From: CAZCFB01 sp964511535
Lineage (GTDB): Bacteria > Myxococcota_A > Polyangia > GCA-2747355 > CAZCFB01
Assembly: GCA_964511535.1 (NCBI GenBank)
Contig: CAZEFW010000004.1
Coordinates: 62,001-126,000 of the forward strand
Direction: 5' to 3'
DNA length: 64,000 bases
Shown piece by piece: positions 52,748 to 61,023 of this stretch. Position 1 is the stretch's first letter; each line of letters opens with the position of its first letter. The notes under the pieces were generated by a model. The model had not been told where the DNA came from. It saw only the letters and a list, made by a program, of their open reading frames with translations, and did no database searches. The translations under genes were made by a program, and so were the position numbers.

Positions 52748-53315
52748 GCCGCGCCAGGGCGCCGGCCACCCGGCGCAGCGCCGCCTTGCTCGCCGCGCCC
52801 CGGTGGTGGTGGCGGATCACGCCGTCGCCGTCGAGCAGATAGATGAACGGGTCGTCCACCTTGGGGATGCCCCACACGTCCGAGAACACCGTGTACCACT
52901 CCAGCAGGGTCTTGTCGTGGTGCGCGTCCGGCACGAAGCCGCGGATCTCCTTGAGCACCAGGTTTCGCGGGTGGTACCAGGCCTTCTTGATCACGATCAC
53001 CTGAAACACCCGCGCCTGCTTGCCGTGCCGCTTGAGCAGCTCGAGCATCCACTTCTTGCACGGCGGCGCCGCTCGCCGCGATCGCCCCACCACCAGCAGG
53101 GTCGGCTTGCCCCGCACGTTCCTGTGGGTCCAGGTGTAGGTCCCGGTCAGGTTCTTGAGCTTGAACCAGGGCGCCGCCTTGCCCACCGTCGCCTTGCGCT
53201 TCTTGTCCCCCCGAGCCGACGCCGGGGCCGCCAGCAGCGCGGCAAGCACCAGGGGACCGATCCACCTCAAGCCCCAGGTCTCGAGCCTCAAGCCGGGCCG
53301 CACAGCGGTCCTCAT
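52710..53315 (-). CDS. Exported thioredoxin-fold protein
   Basis: A 201-residue protein with a signal peptide. The thioredoxin-like core runs through 'KPTLLVVGRSRRAAPPCKKW', with a single Cys instead of CxxC, and 'DPFIYLLDGDGVIRHHHRG'. It is therefore not a classical disulfide exchanger. Codons 2-17 are encoded by a heptamer-hairpin repeat element, so the positively charged part of the signal peptide is repeat-derived. The ATG overlaps the stop of the large hydrolase gene (ATGA). An in-frame GTG upstream is less likely. Its 3' end overlaps the convergent barrel gene by 38 bp. Confidence 0.7.
   Translation of the reverse strand: MRTAVRPGLRLETWGLRWIGPLVLAALLAAPASARGDKKRKATVGKAAPWFKLKNLTGTYTWTHRNVRGKPTLLVVGRSRRAAPPCKKWMLELLKRHGKQARVFQVIVIKKAWYHPRNLVLKEIRGFVPDAHHDKTLLEWYTVFSDVWGIPKVDDPFIYLLDGDGVIRHHHRGAASKAALRRVAGALARLSTPSADKRSPR
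53265..53311. repeat. Composite repeat element inside a coding sequence
   Basis: CCTCAAG-CCCCAGG-TCTCGAG-CCTCAAG (53265-53292) in strict 7-nt register, then CC and a hairpin GGGCCGC-ACA-GCGGTCC (53295-53311), which pairs with one G-U wobble. It is the same order as the intergenic elements at 42633-42764. It covers codons 2-17 of the exported thioredoxin-fold protein. Confidence 0.75.
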
Positions 53316-56005
53316 TTTGCGGTCGGTACCGTCGGGACGCTCTCGCTGTCCCACACCGCGCTGCCGAGAAAATGGCTCGACTGGGTCCTGGCCGTCTTGT
53401 TCTTGAAGATGACGAAGTGATCGTCGTAGGTGCCGTCGGAGCTGTACTTGACCACGGCGCCGGTCACCTTCTTGCCGCCGGAGAACATGTTAGCCCGCAC
53501 CGGCGGCGGATCCTGGGTGAACTCGGGCCGGCAGGTGGGCCCGCCGATGGCGCACTCGGCCGGGCAGTTGCGGCACCCCTCGCCCTTGGCCGGCTCGCAG
53601 GTGCCGTTGCCGCAGCTGGCGTCGGTCAGGCACTTGCCGCAGTCCCCCGCGCAGGTCTTGCACGTCTCGTTGCCGGTGCACAGCTTGTCGCCGCACCGCT
53701 GGGCGTCCTGCTTGACCTGGCGCAGCCCCATGGCCCACGCCAGCGCCCGGATGGTCCCGGGCGGCGTGTAGCTGTCCGACACGCCGTAGCTCAGAAAGAC
53801 ATGCTTCGCGTCGGCGCCGGTGAGCGGCTTGACGATGTACTGGCGGCCGTAGTTGATCGAGTCCACCTCCTCGTAGAACAGCTGGATCAGGTTGAGCATC
53901 GGGTGGCCCGTGCCGAGGGTGGCGGGGTCGTCCCCGAGCGCCAGGGCGATGGCCCCGGCGATGTTCACCGGCTTGGTCTTGCCCAGCAGCGAGGCGAGCA
54001 GGTAGCCGCCCGCGCCGCCCAGCACCGCGCCCTTGACGTCAGGCTCGTGGGGCACGAAGGGGATCCCCTCCACCGTGCCCTGGGACTGGCCGAAGAAGTA
54101 GATCCGCTTCGGGTCGATCTTCAGGTCGGCGCCGGTGGGCGAGTTGGTGGCCGCCAGCTGGATCGCCTTGGCCAGCCGCACCAGCTGGAACTTGTCCGCC
54201 GCGCCCTGGTAGATGTTGTCCCGGGACGCGCGCGGGTTGAGCACGTTGAAGAACAGCCCGTCCGACTTGTCGGTGCTGTTGCGCCGCGGTCCGTGCAGCG
54301 CGCCGTCGGTGCTGATGACCACGAAGCCGGCCTCCTTGGTGCTGTCCGCCGGGTCCGCCACCCGCGCCAGGGCCGCGCCCACGCCGCTGTCGATGAACGA
54401 GCGGTACGACCCGCCCGTGCCGTGTGCGTAGATCACCGCCGGCCAGCCGTCCTTGGGCATGGTCAGCTTCTTGGGCACGGTCATGGCGTAGCACAGCTTC
54501 GCCTGCTTGCTTCCGCTGACCAGCTTCGGCTTGCCGTCGTTGTCGTACTCGATGGCCCCGCCGTCCTTGGCGGTCTTGAACGGGGGCGTGCCAGCCTGCA
54601 GCACCGCGGTCTCGAAGGTGCCCTGCAGCTCGTGCACGTCCGCGCTGGCCGCGGCCGGACACTTGTGCGTGGAGGTCATGCCGTCGTCGCAGGGCGACTT
54701 CTTGGTCCCATCGCACAGGGTCAGGTCCTTGGCGGAAGGCGCCGTCGCCTTGTCGAGGATCTGCTGGCGCATCTTGGCCACGCGCCGGTGCGGGTCGGTG
54801 GTGGTGAACACCGCCGCGCTGATGACCGAACTCGCGCTCAGGCCGTAGGTGGCGCCCTTGTCCTTGAGGAAGTCCCGCAGCGGCTTGTAGGCCGTGTGCG
54901 CCGCCTTCAGGTCGGTGTCCGCGGGCGCCGTCTCCGAGAGCATCACCTTGAAGTCGTCGTCCGCCGCGAGGTTGTTGCCCAGGGTGTCCTTGACCCCGGC
55001 GCGCATGATCACCGCGTAGGTGGTCTTCGGGCGCAGCTGCACGCCGTACTTCAGCGACGGGCGCAGGGTGATGTAGTTGTTGCAGATGTAGCTGTTGCGC
55101 CCGGAGGTGACGAACATGTTGTACGCCACGCCATCGCCGTAGCCGGCCGAGCTCTTGTCGATGTTCAGGAAGCGCAGCGTCACCTTGGTCTGGTCAGTCT
55201 TGTCCTGCAGCACCAGGGACTTGAAGTCCGCGGTGGTGCTGGTGCGCAGGAACACGGTGGTGTTCAGCCCGAAGCCGTCGAGGTCCTGGCCGATGGCCTT
55301 GATCAGGGAGCTCACCAGCTCGCCGAAGGGCGCCGGCAGCACGCCGGCAGGATCCGGGTGGCCGCTCAGGTCGACCTTGCCGTTTTTGAGCCGGACGTCG
55401 TTGGGGAACGGCAGGCTGTAGAACTCGCTGGCCGTCTTGCCGGTGCGCGGCACCACGAACAGCGCCCGCGGCGTGCCCTGGCCGGCCTTGCCGCAGGTGG
55501 CGCCCTTCCAGTACCCCGGGGCGAAGCACTTGCCGCCGAAGCAGGCCAGCGGCGCCAGGCAGTCGCTCGACGTGGTGCACGCCTCGCCGTCCCCCTTGGC
55601 GCCGGGATCACCGTGCGCGGCGCACTTGCCCTCGCGGGAGCAGACCAGGCCGCGCTGGCACTCCTCGGGCAGGTCGCACGCGCTGCCCTTGGCGGTGGTG
55701 CCCGGGTAGGTGCAGACGCGCTTGGAGCCGCAGGTGTACTCGCGCAGGCAGTCGGCGTAGGACGCGCACGGCTCGCCCGCCTTCTTGGTGCCCGGCGTGC
55801 CGGCCTTGTTCAGCACGCACTTGCCCGGCCCGCTGCACACCATGCCGCCCTGACACTGGCTGGACGCGGTGCACGCCGACCCCGCGGGCAGGGTGCCCGC
55901 GTCGCCGCCGCTGTACAGGGGATCTTCCTCCGAGCAGCCCGCCGCCAGCCAGACCGCGGCGGCCAACACAAGCGCAGCGCGCCTGGTCCCGAATCCGTCG
56001 TTCAT
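53312..56005 (-). CDS. Large lipoprotein with Cys-rich modules and alpha/beta-hydrolase domain
   Basis: An 897-residue lipoprotein (lipobox WLAAGC). Residues about 35-175 contain four Cys-rich modules of the 'GxxCxxxxxCxxxLxC' type. A domain of about 250 residues follows, resembling the N-terminal region of virulence-factor-type lipases. An alpha/beta hydrolase domain contains 'VIYAHGTGGSY' and the nucleophile elbow GQSQG (Ser at about 640). A further Cys-rich module (residues about 800-850) and a C-terminal domain follow. It is likely a surface esterase or lipase. It lies 33 bp after a beta-barrel gene and overlaps the redoxin gene by 4 nt. Confidence 0.8.
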   Translation of the reverse strand: MNDGFGTRRAALVLAAAVWLAAGCSEEDPLYSGGDAGTLPAGSACTASSQCQGGMVCSGPGKCVLNKAGTPGTKKAGEPCASYADCLREYTCGSKRVCTYPGTTAKGSACDLPEECQRGLVCSREGKCAAHGDPGAKGDGEACTTSSDCLAPLACFGGKCFAPGYWKGATCGKAGQGTPRALFVVPRTGKTASEFYSLPFPNDVRLKNGKVDLSGHPDPAGVLPAPFGELVSSLIKAIGQDLDGFGLNTTVFLRTSTTADFKSLVLQDKTDQTKVTLRFLNIDKSSAGYGDGVAYNMFVTSGRNSYICNNYITLRPSLKYGVQLRPKTTYAVIMRAGVKDTLGNNLAADDDFKVMLSETAPADTDLKAAHTAYKPLRDFLKDKGATYGLSASSVISAAVFTTTDPHRRVAKMRQQILDKATAPSAKDLTLCDGTKKSPCDDGMTSTHKCPAAASADVHELQGTFETAVLQAGTPPFKTAKDGGAIEYDNDGKPKLVSGSKQAKLCYAMTVPKKLTMPKDGWPAVIYAHGTGGSYRSFIDSGVGAALARVADPADSTKEAGFVVISTDGALHGPRRNSTDKSDGLFFNVLNPRASRDNIYQGAADKFQLVRLAKAIQLAATNSPTGADLKIDPKRIYFFGQSQGTVEGIPFVPHEPDVKGAVLGGAGGYLLASLLGKTKPVNIAGAIALALGDDPATLGTGHPMLNLIQLFYEEVDSINYGRQYIVKPLTGADAKHVFLSYGVSDSYTPPGTIRALAWAMGLRQVKQDAQRCGDKLCTGNETCKTCAGDCGKCLTDASCGNGTCEPAKGEGCRNCPAECAIGGPTCRPEFTQDPPPVRANMFSGGKKVTGAVVKYSSDGTYDDHFVIFKNKTARTQSSHFLGSAVWDSESVPTVPTAK

Positions 56006-56038
56006 CTTCGCCTCCCGAGATGGATGCTATGCCACTGA

Positions 56039-57607
56039 TCAGTAAGCGTAGCCCACGTTGATCATGATTCCATGCAGCTCGTCCAGGGCGCCGCCCGCGG
56101 CCCGGGTGTTGAGCTTCACGCGCGACTGCGCGTCGGTGAAGGTATAGAAGTAGCGCGTGTAGGTGTACTCCACGCCAGCGACGATGTTGATGGAGTCGCT
56201 GATGGCGTACTTGGCGTCCACGCCGAGGCCCAGGGCGATGCCCGCCACGCTGGCCGGGCCGTACCAGTAGGTCGGGTCCTCCACCTCGCCGGCCTCGGCC
56301 ACGACTGGCCGGCCGTCAAAGTTGAAGTGCGCGCCGATGCGCAGGTCATCGTCCATCACCGCAAGGAAGGGCCAGTACACGCCCAGCTTGATCAGCACGT
56401 AGCGGTAGCCCACGTCGGGCAGGCGCCCCTTGGTCTTGTAGACGCTGGTCACCTCGTCTTCCCAGCCGATGGAGAAGTTGAAGGTGCCGAACCCGAGGCC
56501 GCCCACCAGGTGCGGGCTGGTGGGGGTGTCGAGGATGTTCCAGTCCAGCCCGAGGTCGAACATGAACTCCCAGAAGGAGGTGCCCAGCAGCTTGGTCACC
56601 GGAACGGTCTTGCCGGTCTTCGGGTCCTTGGCCGTGCCCAGCGCCTTGGACTGCAGCCCCACGGTGGTCATGAAATGGAACCGCAGGTAGAGCATCTTCA
56701 TCAACCCGTCGGACAGGAACGCCAGCGGCCGCACCTTGGCGCCAAGGCGCAGGGCGAAGGTGCCGCCCGAGTTGTACTGAGGGTGGCCGATGGGCTCCTG
56801 CTGGCCGGACGGGTTGGTCACCTTGGTGGGCGCCGGATCGTTGAGGCCGAAGGCGCGGATCCAGGTGCCGAGGCCGATGGTGATGTCGAACTTGGGCCAG
56901 TCGTCATCGCCCTCCTTCTTCTTTTTCTCCTTGCTGTAGTCGTCCCCCGGGTCGGGGCTTCCGGGGGCTCCGGGGGCCCCGGGTTCGTCGCCGTCCGGAT
57001 CGAAGCTCGGCGTTCCGGCGCCGGTCAGCGGATCCTCGTCCAGGTCCTCGGTCTGCCCCTCGGGCGGGTCTTCCGCTGGCGGATCCCCGCCGCCTCCTCG
57101 GCCCACCGGTTCGGGATCAAAGGAGAAATCTCCCGCCGGCGGTTTCTCGCGAGGCTTGCGACGGCCCACGCGCTTGGGGGCCTTGCGCAACCCCTTGAGC
57201 ACGATGGACAGCGCCTTGCGCAGGTTTCGGCTGCTCAGGCGCCGCCGGCAAGGGACCGATCCCTTGGCCAGCACGTTGCCGTTCTTGCCCGAGAAGACCA
57301 CCAGGCTCAGCTTGCCCCCCTGCACCGCGCCTCCCACGACTGCCGTGGCGCTGACCTTCTTGGCACAGCGCGCCAGGTTCCGCCCGCGCGACATGGGGAT
57401 ACCCAGCTCATCGCAGGCGTCGAGCACCTTGTCGCCATGGATGATCTGGTAGCGATTGAAGAGCGGATCGACCACGGCACCACGGACGTTCCCGTCGTCG
57501 TCGCCACCGAAGGCCAGCACCGCCACGATCTGTCCTGCCTGCGCCCGCGCCGGCGCCCACAGGGCAGCGGCCAGCAGAGCGAGGCAAATCCATCTTCCGT
57601 TACGCAT
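56039..57607 (-). CDS. Exported beta-barrel-like protein with acidic proline-rich linker
   Basis: A 522-residue protein with a signal peptide ('LALLAAALWAPARAQAG'). Residues about 25-160 are a small periplasmic domain ('VLAFGGDDDGNV', 'DACDELGIPMSRGRNLARCA'). About 100 residues of Pro/Asp/Glu/Gly linker follow. The C-terminal half has amphipathic strands ending in 'LHGIMINVGYAY', with a terminal aromatic, fitting an outer-membrane barrel. It starts the minus-strand unit barrel-hydrolase-redoxin. The ATG at 57607 begins the signal peptide. Confidence 0.75.
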   Translation of the reverse strand: MRNGRWICLALLAAALWAPARAQAGQIVAVLAFGGDDDGNVRGAVVDPLFNRYQIIHGDKVLDACDELGIPMSRGRNLARCAKKVSATAVVGGAVQGGKLSLVVFSGKNGNVLAKGSVPCRRRLSSRNLRKALSIVLKGLRKAPKRVGRRKPREKPPAGDFSFDPEPVGRGGGGDPPAEDPPEGQTEDLDEDPLTGAGTPSFDPDGDEPGAPGAPGSPDPGDDYSKEKKKKEGDDDWPKFDITIGLGTWIRAFGLNDPAPTKVTNPSGQQEPIGHPQYNSGGTFALRLGAKVRPLAFLSDGLMKMLYLRFHFMTTVGLQSKALGTAKDPKTGKTVPVTKLLGTSFWEFMFDLGLDWNILDTPTSPHLVGGLGFGTFNFSIGWEDEVTSVYKTKGRLPDVGYRYVLIKLGVYWPFLAVMDDDLRIGAHFNFDGRPVVAEAGEVEDPTYWYGPASVAGIALGLGVDAKYAISDSINIVAGVEYTYTRYFYTFTDAQSRVKLNTRAAGGALDELHGIMINVGYAY

Positions 57608-57746
57608 GGTTGGGCATCTTACCAGGAAAAAAATCCGACCTAAAGTCACTCACCGGTCCAACGTTGACGAAGACGTCATCGTAGACATGTACGAGCCATG
57701 TCCCCAAAAACTTGCCCACGCCGATCTGTGGCCCGAATCTGAAATC

Positions 57747-58427
57747 ATGTTCAGGTATGTGACGGTGATGGCGCTGGCCGGATTCATGGCCGCCCCTGTG
57801 CAGGCGCAGGCCGACGCGCCGGTGCAGGTGCGCGCGACCCTGATCCACCTGCCGCGAGCGCGGGCCTGCGCCGAGGCAGGGAAGGTGGTGACGGTCATGG
57901 CCCGCTACCGGCTGGTCGAGGTGCTGCGCGGCGGCACGCTGCCAAAACAGCTGCTGGTGGCCCACCGCTGCCCGGAGTACTCCCGGGGCCCGAGCCGGTA
58001 CGGCAAGGGCACCGCCACCCCGCTGCGGGTGGGGGAAGTGCACCGCATGAGCCTGGCTGCACGCGCCGACGGAGCGTTCACCCCGTTGCGCACCGACCCG
58101 GGCGTACGGGCGCCACGGGTGGTGGTGGTGGTCCAGGGCGGCGGCGGCACCCACCACAAGCTCACCTTCGACACCGAGCGCCTCACCGTGGGCAGCGCGC
58201 CCGACGCGGACGTGCGCCTGGCGGACGCCGCGGTGGCCTCGCGCCACCTCCAGGTGCGGCTCACCGGCGACAAGCTCACCATCAGCGCGGTGTCGAGCCT
58301 GGGCCAGGTGATGCTCAACGGCGCCCCCCTGGCGCGCGCCACGGCCATCTCCTTTGACGACCGCGTCCAGCTCGGCAGCTACACGCTGCGCCTGGCGCTG
58401 TTCCTGGACCCGCCCGAACAGTCATGA
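57747..58427 (+). CDS. Exported FHA-domain protein
   Basis: A 226-residue protein with a signal peptide ('VMALAGFMAAPVQAQA'). The middle region (about 25-110) is a small domain ('VTVMARYRLVEVLRGG'). The last about 95 residues form an FHA fold ('LTVGSAPDADVRLADAAVASRHLQVRL', described by its pattern; 'LNGAPL'). FHA domains bind phosphothreonine in the cytoplasm, so an exported one is unusual. The Arg of the usual Gly-Arg pair is Ser, while Ser-Arg-His and Asn-Gly are kept. An in-frame ATG 57 bases upstream would add a non-signal stretch, so 57747 is preferred. Confidence 0.75.
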   Translation: MFRYVTVMALAGFMAAPVQAQADAPVQVRATLIHLPRARACAEAGKVVTVMARYRLVEVLRGGTLPKQLLVAHRCPEYSRGPSRYGKGTATPLRVGEVHRMSLAARADGAFTPLRTDPGVRAPRVVVVVQGGGGTHHKLTFDTERLTVGSAPDADVRLADAAVASRHLQVRLTGDKLTISAVSSLGQVMLNGAPLARATAISFDDRVQLGSYTLRLALFLDPPEQS

Positions 58428-58541
58428 GGGCGGCTCCGCCGCCCGGGCTTGAGACTTGAGGCTTGAGACTTGGGGTTTGGGGCGTGGGGCTGGGGCCTGG
58501 GGCTTGGGGCTTGGGGCCTGGGGCTTGGGGCCTGGGGCTTG
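58428..58541. repeat. 7-3-7 hairpin followed by a degenerate heptamer array
   Basis: GGGCGGC-TCC-GCCGCCC (58428-58444) starts at the FHA gene stop. It is followed by GCTTGAG/ACTTGAG heptamers that decay into TTGGGGC/CTGGGGC units up to about 58541. In the reverse sense the loop is GGA. This is the composite element in opposite orientation. The rest of the gap up to 58653 holds no gene that I can see. Confidence 0.8.
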
Positions 58542-58653
58542 GGGGATAAAAGCCCGAGGTCTGAGGCCAGCTGCACACAGGGCCGCTCACAACGGCAGAG
58601 CTTCTGAATCTTCAAGGGTGGCCAAGGCGGCGCGGCGTGATTAGATTCAACCC

Positions 58654-59175
58654 GTGCCTGGCTCTCAGTTCAACCTCGAGCAGATCGCCCTGCTGAACCG
58701 CACCCGCCGTGAGTGCGAGGAGGCGGTGGCCGGGCATTACCGCATCCCTGCCCTGCCCTCTTCTCTGTACCCCTACGAGATCGCCACCCTCACCGACCTG
58801 GCCGGGGGGGAGCGCGCCGCCGGTGCGCTGGCGCACCTGGTGATCTACGCGCGGCAGCGGCAGCAGGCGGTGGAGCACCTGTACCGCATCTGCCTGATGG
58901 ACGATCTGATCCTGGCCCGCGCCGCCGAGGAGACCCGCGACTGGCTGCCCTCGCTGCTGTCCTACGTGCTGACCCACGAGCTGATCCACGTGGTGCGCTT
59001 CTGCAGGGCGGAGCAGGACTACGCATTGTCAACGCAGCTCAGGCCGCAGGAGGAGCGGCGGGTGCATGGCCTGACGCTGGAGCTGCTGGCTGGCAGGGGG
59101 CTGGCAGGCTGGAGCCGGCTGGAGCGGCTGTGGGGTATCGACCGCCTGACGGTGGAGTCGGCGGGAAGTCGCTGA
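58654..59175 (+). CDS. Small HExxH protein, putative zinc peptidase
   Basis: A 173-residue cytoplasmic protein with a GTG start. His108-Glu109-Leu-Ile-His112 in 'SYVLTHELIHVVRF' is an HExxH zinc-binding motif on a helix, and a possible third ligand lies in 'EERRVHGLTLELL' (His138 or a Glu). Length and motifs do not fit a family I know, and no export signal is present. The gene has its own gap upstream filled by repeats. Function unknown. Confidence 0.6.
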   Translation: MPGSQFNLEQIALLNRTRRECEEAVAGHYRIPALPSSLYPYEIATLTDLAGGERAAGALAHLVIYARQRQQAVEHLYRICLMDDLILARAAEETRDWLPSLLSYVLTHELIHVVRFCRAEQDYALSTQLRPQEERRVHGLTLELLAGRGLAGWSRLERLWGIDRLTVESAGSR

Positions 59176-59184
59176 CGGCCTGGG

Positions 59185-60138
59185 CTACTTCTTGCCCTTG
59201 CCCTTCTTGGGCTTCTTGTCCTTGTACAGGTCCTCGTCGATGGTCACGGCGCCCTCGGGGAACTGGGCGAAGGCCTCCTTGAAGATCTTGCGCCGCTGCT
59301 CCTTGACCTTCTTTTCGACCTTCTCGCTGGTGATCTTCTGGCTCACCAGGTCCTGGTAGAACTCGCCCTGGTAGGCGCCCAGGGACTCCTCCATCTGCTT
59401 CAGGTCGATCTTGGTGTACAGCTCGCGAGAGATGGCGATCTTGGCCACGATCTTGTCGTGCTGCTTTGCCGAGAACGTCACCTTCTTCAGCCCGGCGATC
59501 TTCTCCATCAGCGAGATGACCGAGCTGGAGAACTCGGTTGAGAACTTCTCGAAGGTGACATGCTCCTTGTACTCGCCGGAGCCGTCGTACTCCACCATCG
59601 GCATGGTGACCTCCAGCTCCATGGTCTTGGGATCGCCCAGGATCTGCACCTTGTCCTTGGTGAAGGCGGCCTCCTTGCCGATGGCCTTCTTGGCCCACTT
59701 GATGAGCGGGGCCTTCTGGTTGTTCTCATACTGCTCCTCGGTGTCGCCCGGCTTGCGGGAGACGCGGCCGAGGTAGTCGTCGCCCCCGGCGGTGCCCTTG
59801 CCCGAGTGGTCGTAGGCGCGGATGTCGATCTTGGCCGGCTTGCCCTTGACCTGGAAGCCGCGGCGCCCGACGCACTGGCGATAGAACGTCCTGAGCAGCC
59901 GGTCGAGCTCGTCCTTGTCGATGTCCGGGTCCACCACCGCGTGAACCGTGATCTCACCGCCTGTGGACGGGTTATCGCTGACGTCCTTGAGGATATCCAC
60001 CTTGCCGGCGCCCACCGAGGGCCGCAGGTCGTCGAAGTAGAGCCTCTCCTTGACCTTCTCGGTCTTGCAGGCCGCGAAGGCCAGCAGCAGGGCGCAGATG
60101 ATCAGCGCGCCGGTGCGCGCTGGGCGGTTGGTCAGCAT
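59185..60138 (-). CDS. Uncharacterised lipoprotein
   Basis: A 317-residue lipoprotein (lipobox LAFAAC), Lys- and Glu-rich with predicted helices. 'VHAVVDPDIDKDELDRLLR', 'RQCVGRRGFQVKGKPAKIDIRAY' and 'SGKGTAGGDDYLGRVSR' suggest one compact alpha/beta domain followed by coiled-coil-like helices; the end is a Lys-rich tail. I do not recognise a family. The ATG at 60138 begins the signal peptide. It is convergent with the HExxH gene and divergent from ssb. Confidence 0.75.
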   Translation of the reverse strand: MLTNRPARTGALIICALLLAFAACKTEKVKERLYFDDLRPSVGAGKVDILKDVSDNPSTGGEITVHAVVDPDIDKDELDRLLRTFYRQCVGRRGFQVKGKPAKIDIRAYDHSGKGTAGGDDYLGRVSRKPGDTEEQYENNQKAPLIKWAKKAIGKEAAFTKDKVQILGDPKTMELEVTMPMVEYDGSGEYKEHVTFEKFSTEFSSSVISLMEKIAGLKKVTFSAKQHDKIVAKIAISRELYTKIDLKQMEESLGAYQGEFYQDLVSQKITSEKVEKKVKEQRRKIFKEAFAQFPEGAVTIDEDLYKDKKPKKGKGKK

Positions 60139-60296
60139 CTTGTCTCCTCCTCGGTAGATTCGAGAACGCAGAGGGTACCTCATGTGCGGCGCGGGCCGCA
60201 AAGGTCATCCGGTGGGCCGGACAGCAGATCCGGCGGGCCGGACGGCGGCGGACCCGGGCCCGCCGGCGCCTCGACGCATCCGCGCGAAATCATGGA

Positions 60297-60321
60297 GCCA
60301 GGCGCGGCCGCGCCGCCTGGC
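60297..60321. promoter_or_regulatory. Palindrome upstream of ssb
   Basis: GCCAGGC and GCCTGGC surround the self-complementary core GGCGCGGCCGCGCC. It lies about 50 bp upstream of ssb in the gap shared with the divergent lipoprotein gene. It could be an operator or only a G+C-rich structure. The rest of the gap has repeated GGGCCGGAC units and no gene. Confidence 0.3.
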
Positions 60322-60373
60322 GCGCCTCTTGCTCCAGGCAGACGCCACAACGCGAAGCCAAGGAGGAGAGAGC

Positions 60374-60802
60374 ATGATCGGCGTCAACAAGATTATCCTG
60401 GTGGGCAACCTGGGCAAGGATCCCGACTTCAAGGAGGCCAACGGTCACGACGCCATGTGCAAGTTCCCGCTGGCGACCAGCCGCCGCTGGACCACTGCCG
60501 ATGGAGAGAGGCGGGAGCACACCGAGTGGCACAACGTGGTGCTGTGGGGCAAGGGCGCCGAGCACTGCGCCAGGTACCTGAACAAGGGGAGCGCCGTGTA
60601 CGTCGAGGGGCGCATGGAGCACCGCGAGTACACCAACAAGGAGGGCAAGAAGGCCTACTGGCCCCAGGTCAAGGCGTTCATGGTGGGCTTCCTGGACAGA
60701 AAGCCCGGCTCCGAATCCGGGCCCGGCGCCAGCGCCAGGTTCACCGATCTGGACGCCACGGCCGCCGTGACAGACGCAGAGACGGAGGACCTGCCGTTCT
60801 AG
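60374..60802 (+). CDS. ssb: Single-stranded DNA-binding protein
   Basis: A 142-residue SSB. The OB fold (residues 1-110) has 'VNKIILVGNLGKDPDF', 'SRRWTTADGERREHTEWHNVVLWGKGAE', read as the family pattern, and 'YVEGRMEHREY'. A short linker leads to the acidic tip EDLPF, which recruits repair and replication proteins. The length is short because the linker is brief. An AGGAGGAGAG site precedes the ATG; the frame is open upstream but unrelated. Confidence 0.95.
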   Translation: MIGVNKIILVGNLGKDPDFKEANGHDAMCKFPLATSRRWTTADGERREHTEWHNVVLWGKGAEHCARYLNKGSAVYVEGRMEHREYTNKEGKKAYWPQVKAFMVGFLDRKPGSESGPGASARFTDLDATAAVTDAETEDLPF

Positions 60803-61017
60803 CGGCCCTGCGGGCCGCTGACTTGAGGCTTGAGACTTGAGGCTTGGGGTTTGAGACTTGAGACTTGAGACTTGAGACTTGAGGGGAAAGTGCTCATGTA
60901 TCGCACCTCGAGCCTCATGCCTTACAGCCTCAAGCCGGGCGAGCGAAGCGAGCCCCGAGGCCATCGCACCTCAAGCCCCAAGCCTTACAGCCTCAAGCCT
61001 GGCGAGCGAAGCGAGCC
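60801..61017. repeat. Composite repeat: hairpin, ACTTGAG array, CCTCAAG blocks with GAA-loop hairpins
   Basis: AGCGGCCC-TGC-GGGCCGCT (60801-60819) starts at the ssb stop. About eight ACTTGAG/GCTTGAG heptamers follow, then GGGGAAAGTG, a spacer and two CCTCAAG blocks. The blocks end in GGGCGAGC-GAA-GCGAGCCC (60937-60955) and GGCGAGC-GAA-GCGAGCC (61001-61017). The middle to right part matches 44300-44397 almost base for base. No gene is seen. It lies between convergent ssb and pbpG-like genes. Confidence 0.85.
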
Positions 61018-61023
61018 TCGAGC

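Noticed and set aside
57456..57746. N-terminal extension of the exported FHA protein
   Set aside because: The added residues show no domain, lie partly antisense to the neighbouring barrel gene start, and would hide the signal peptide.
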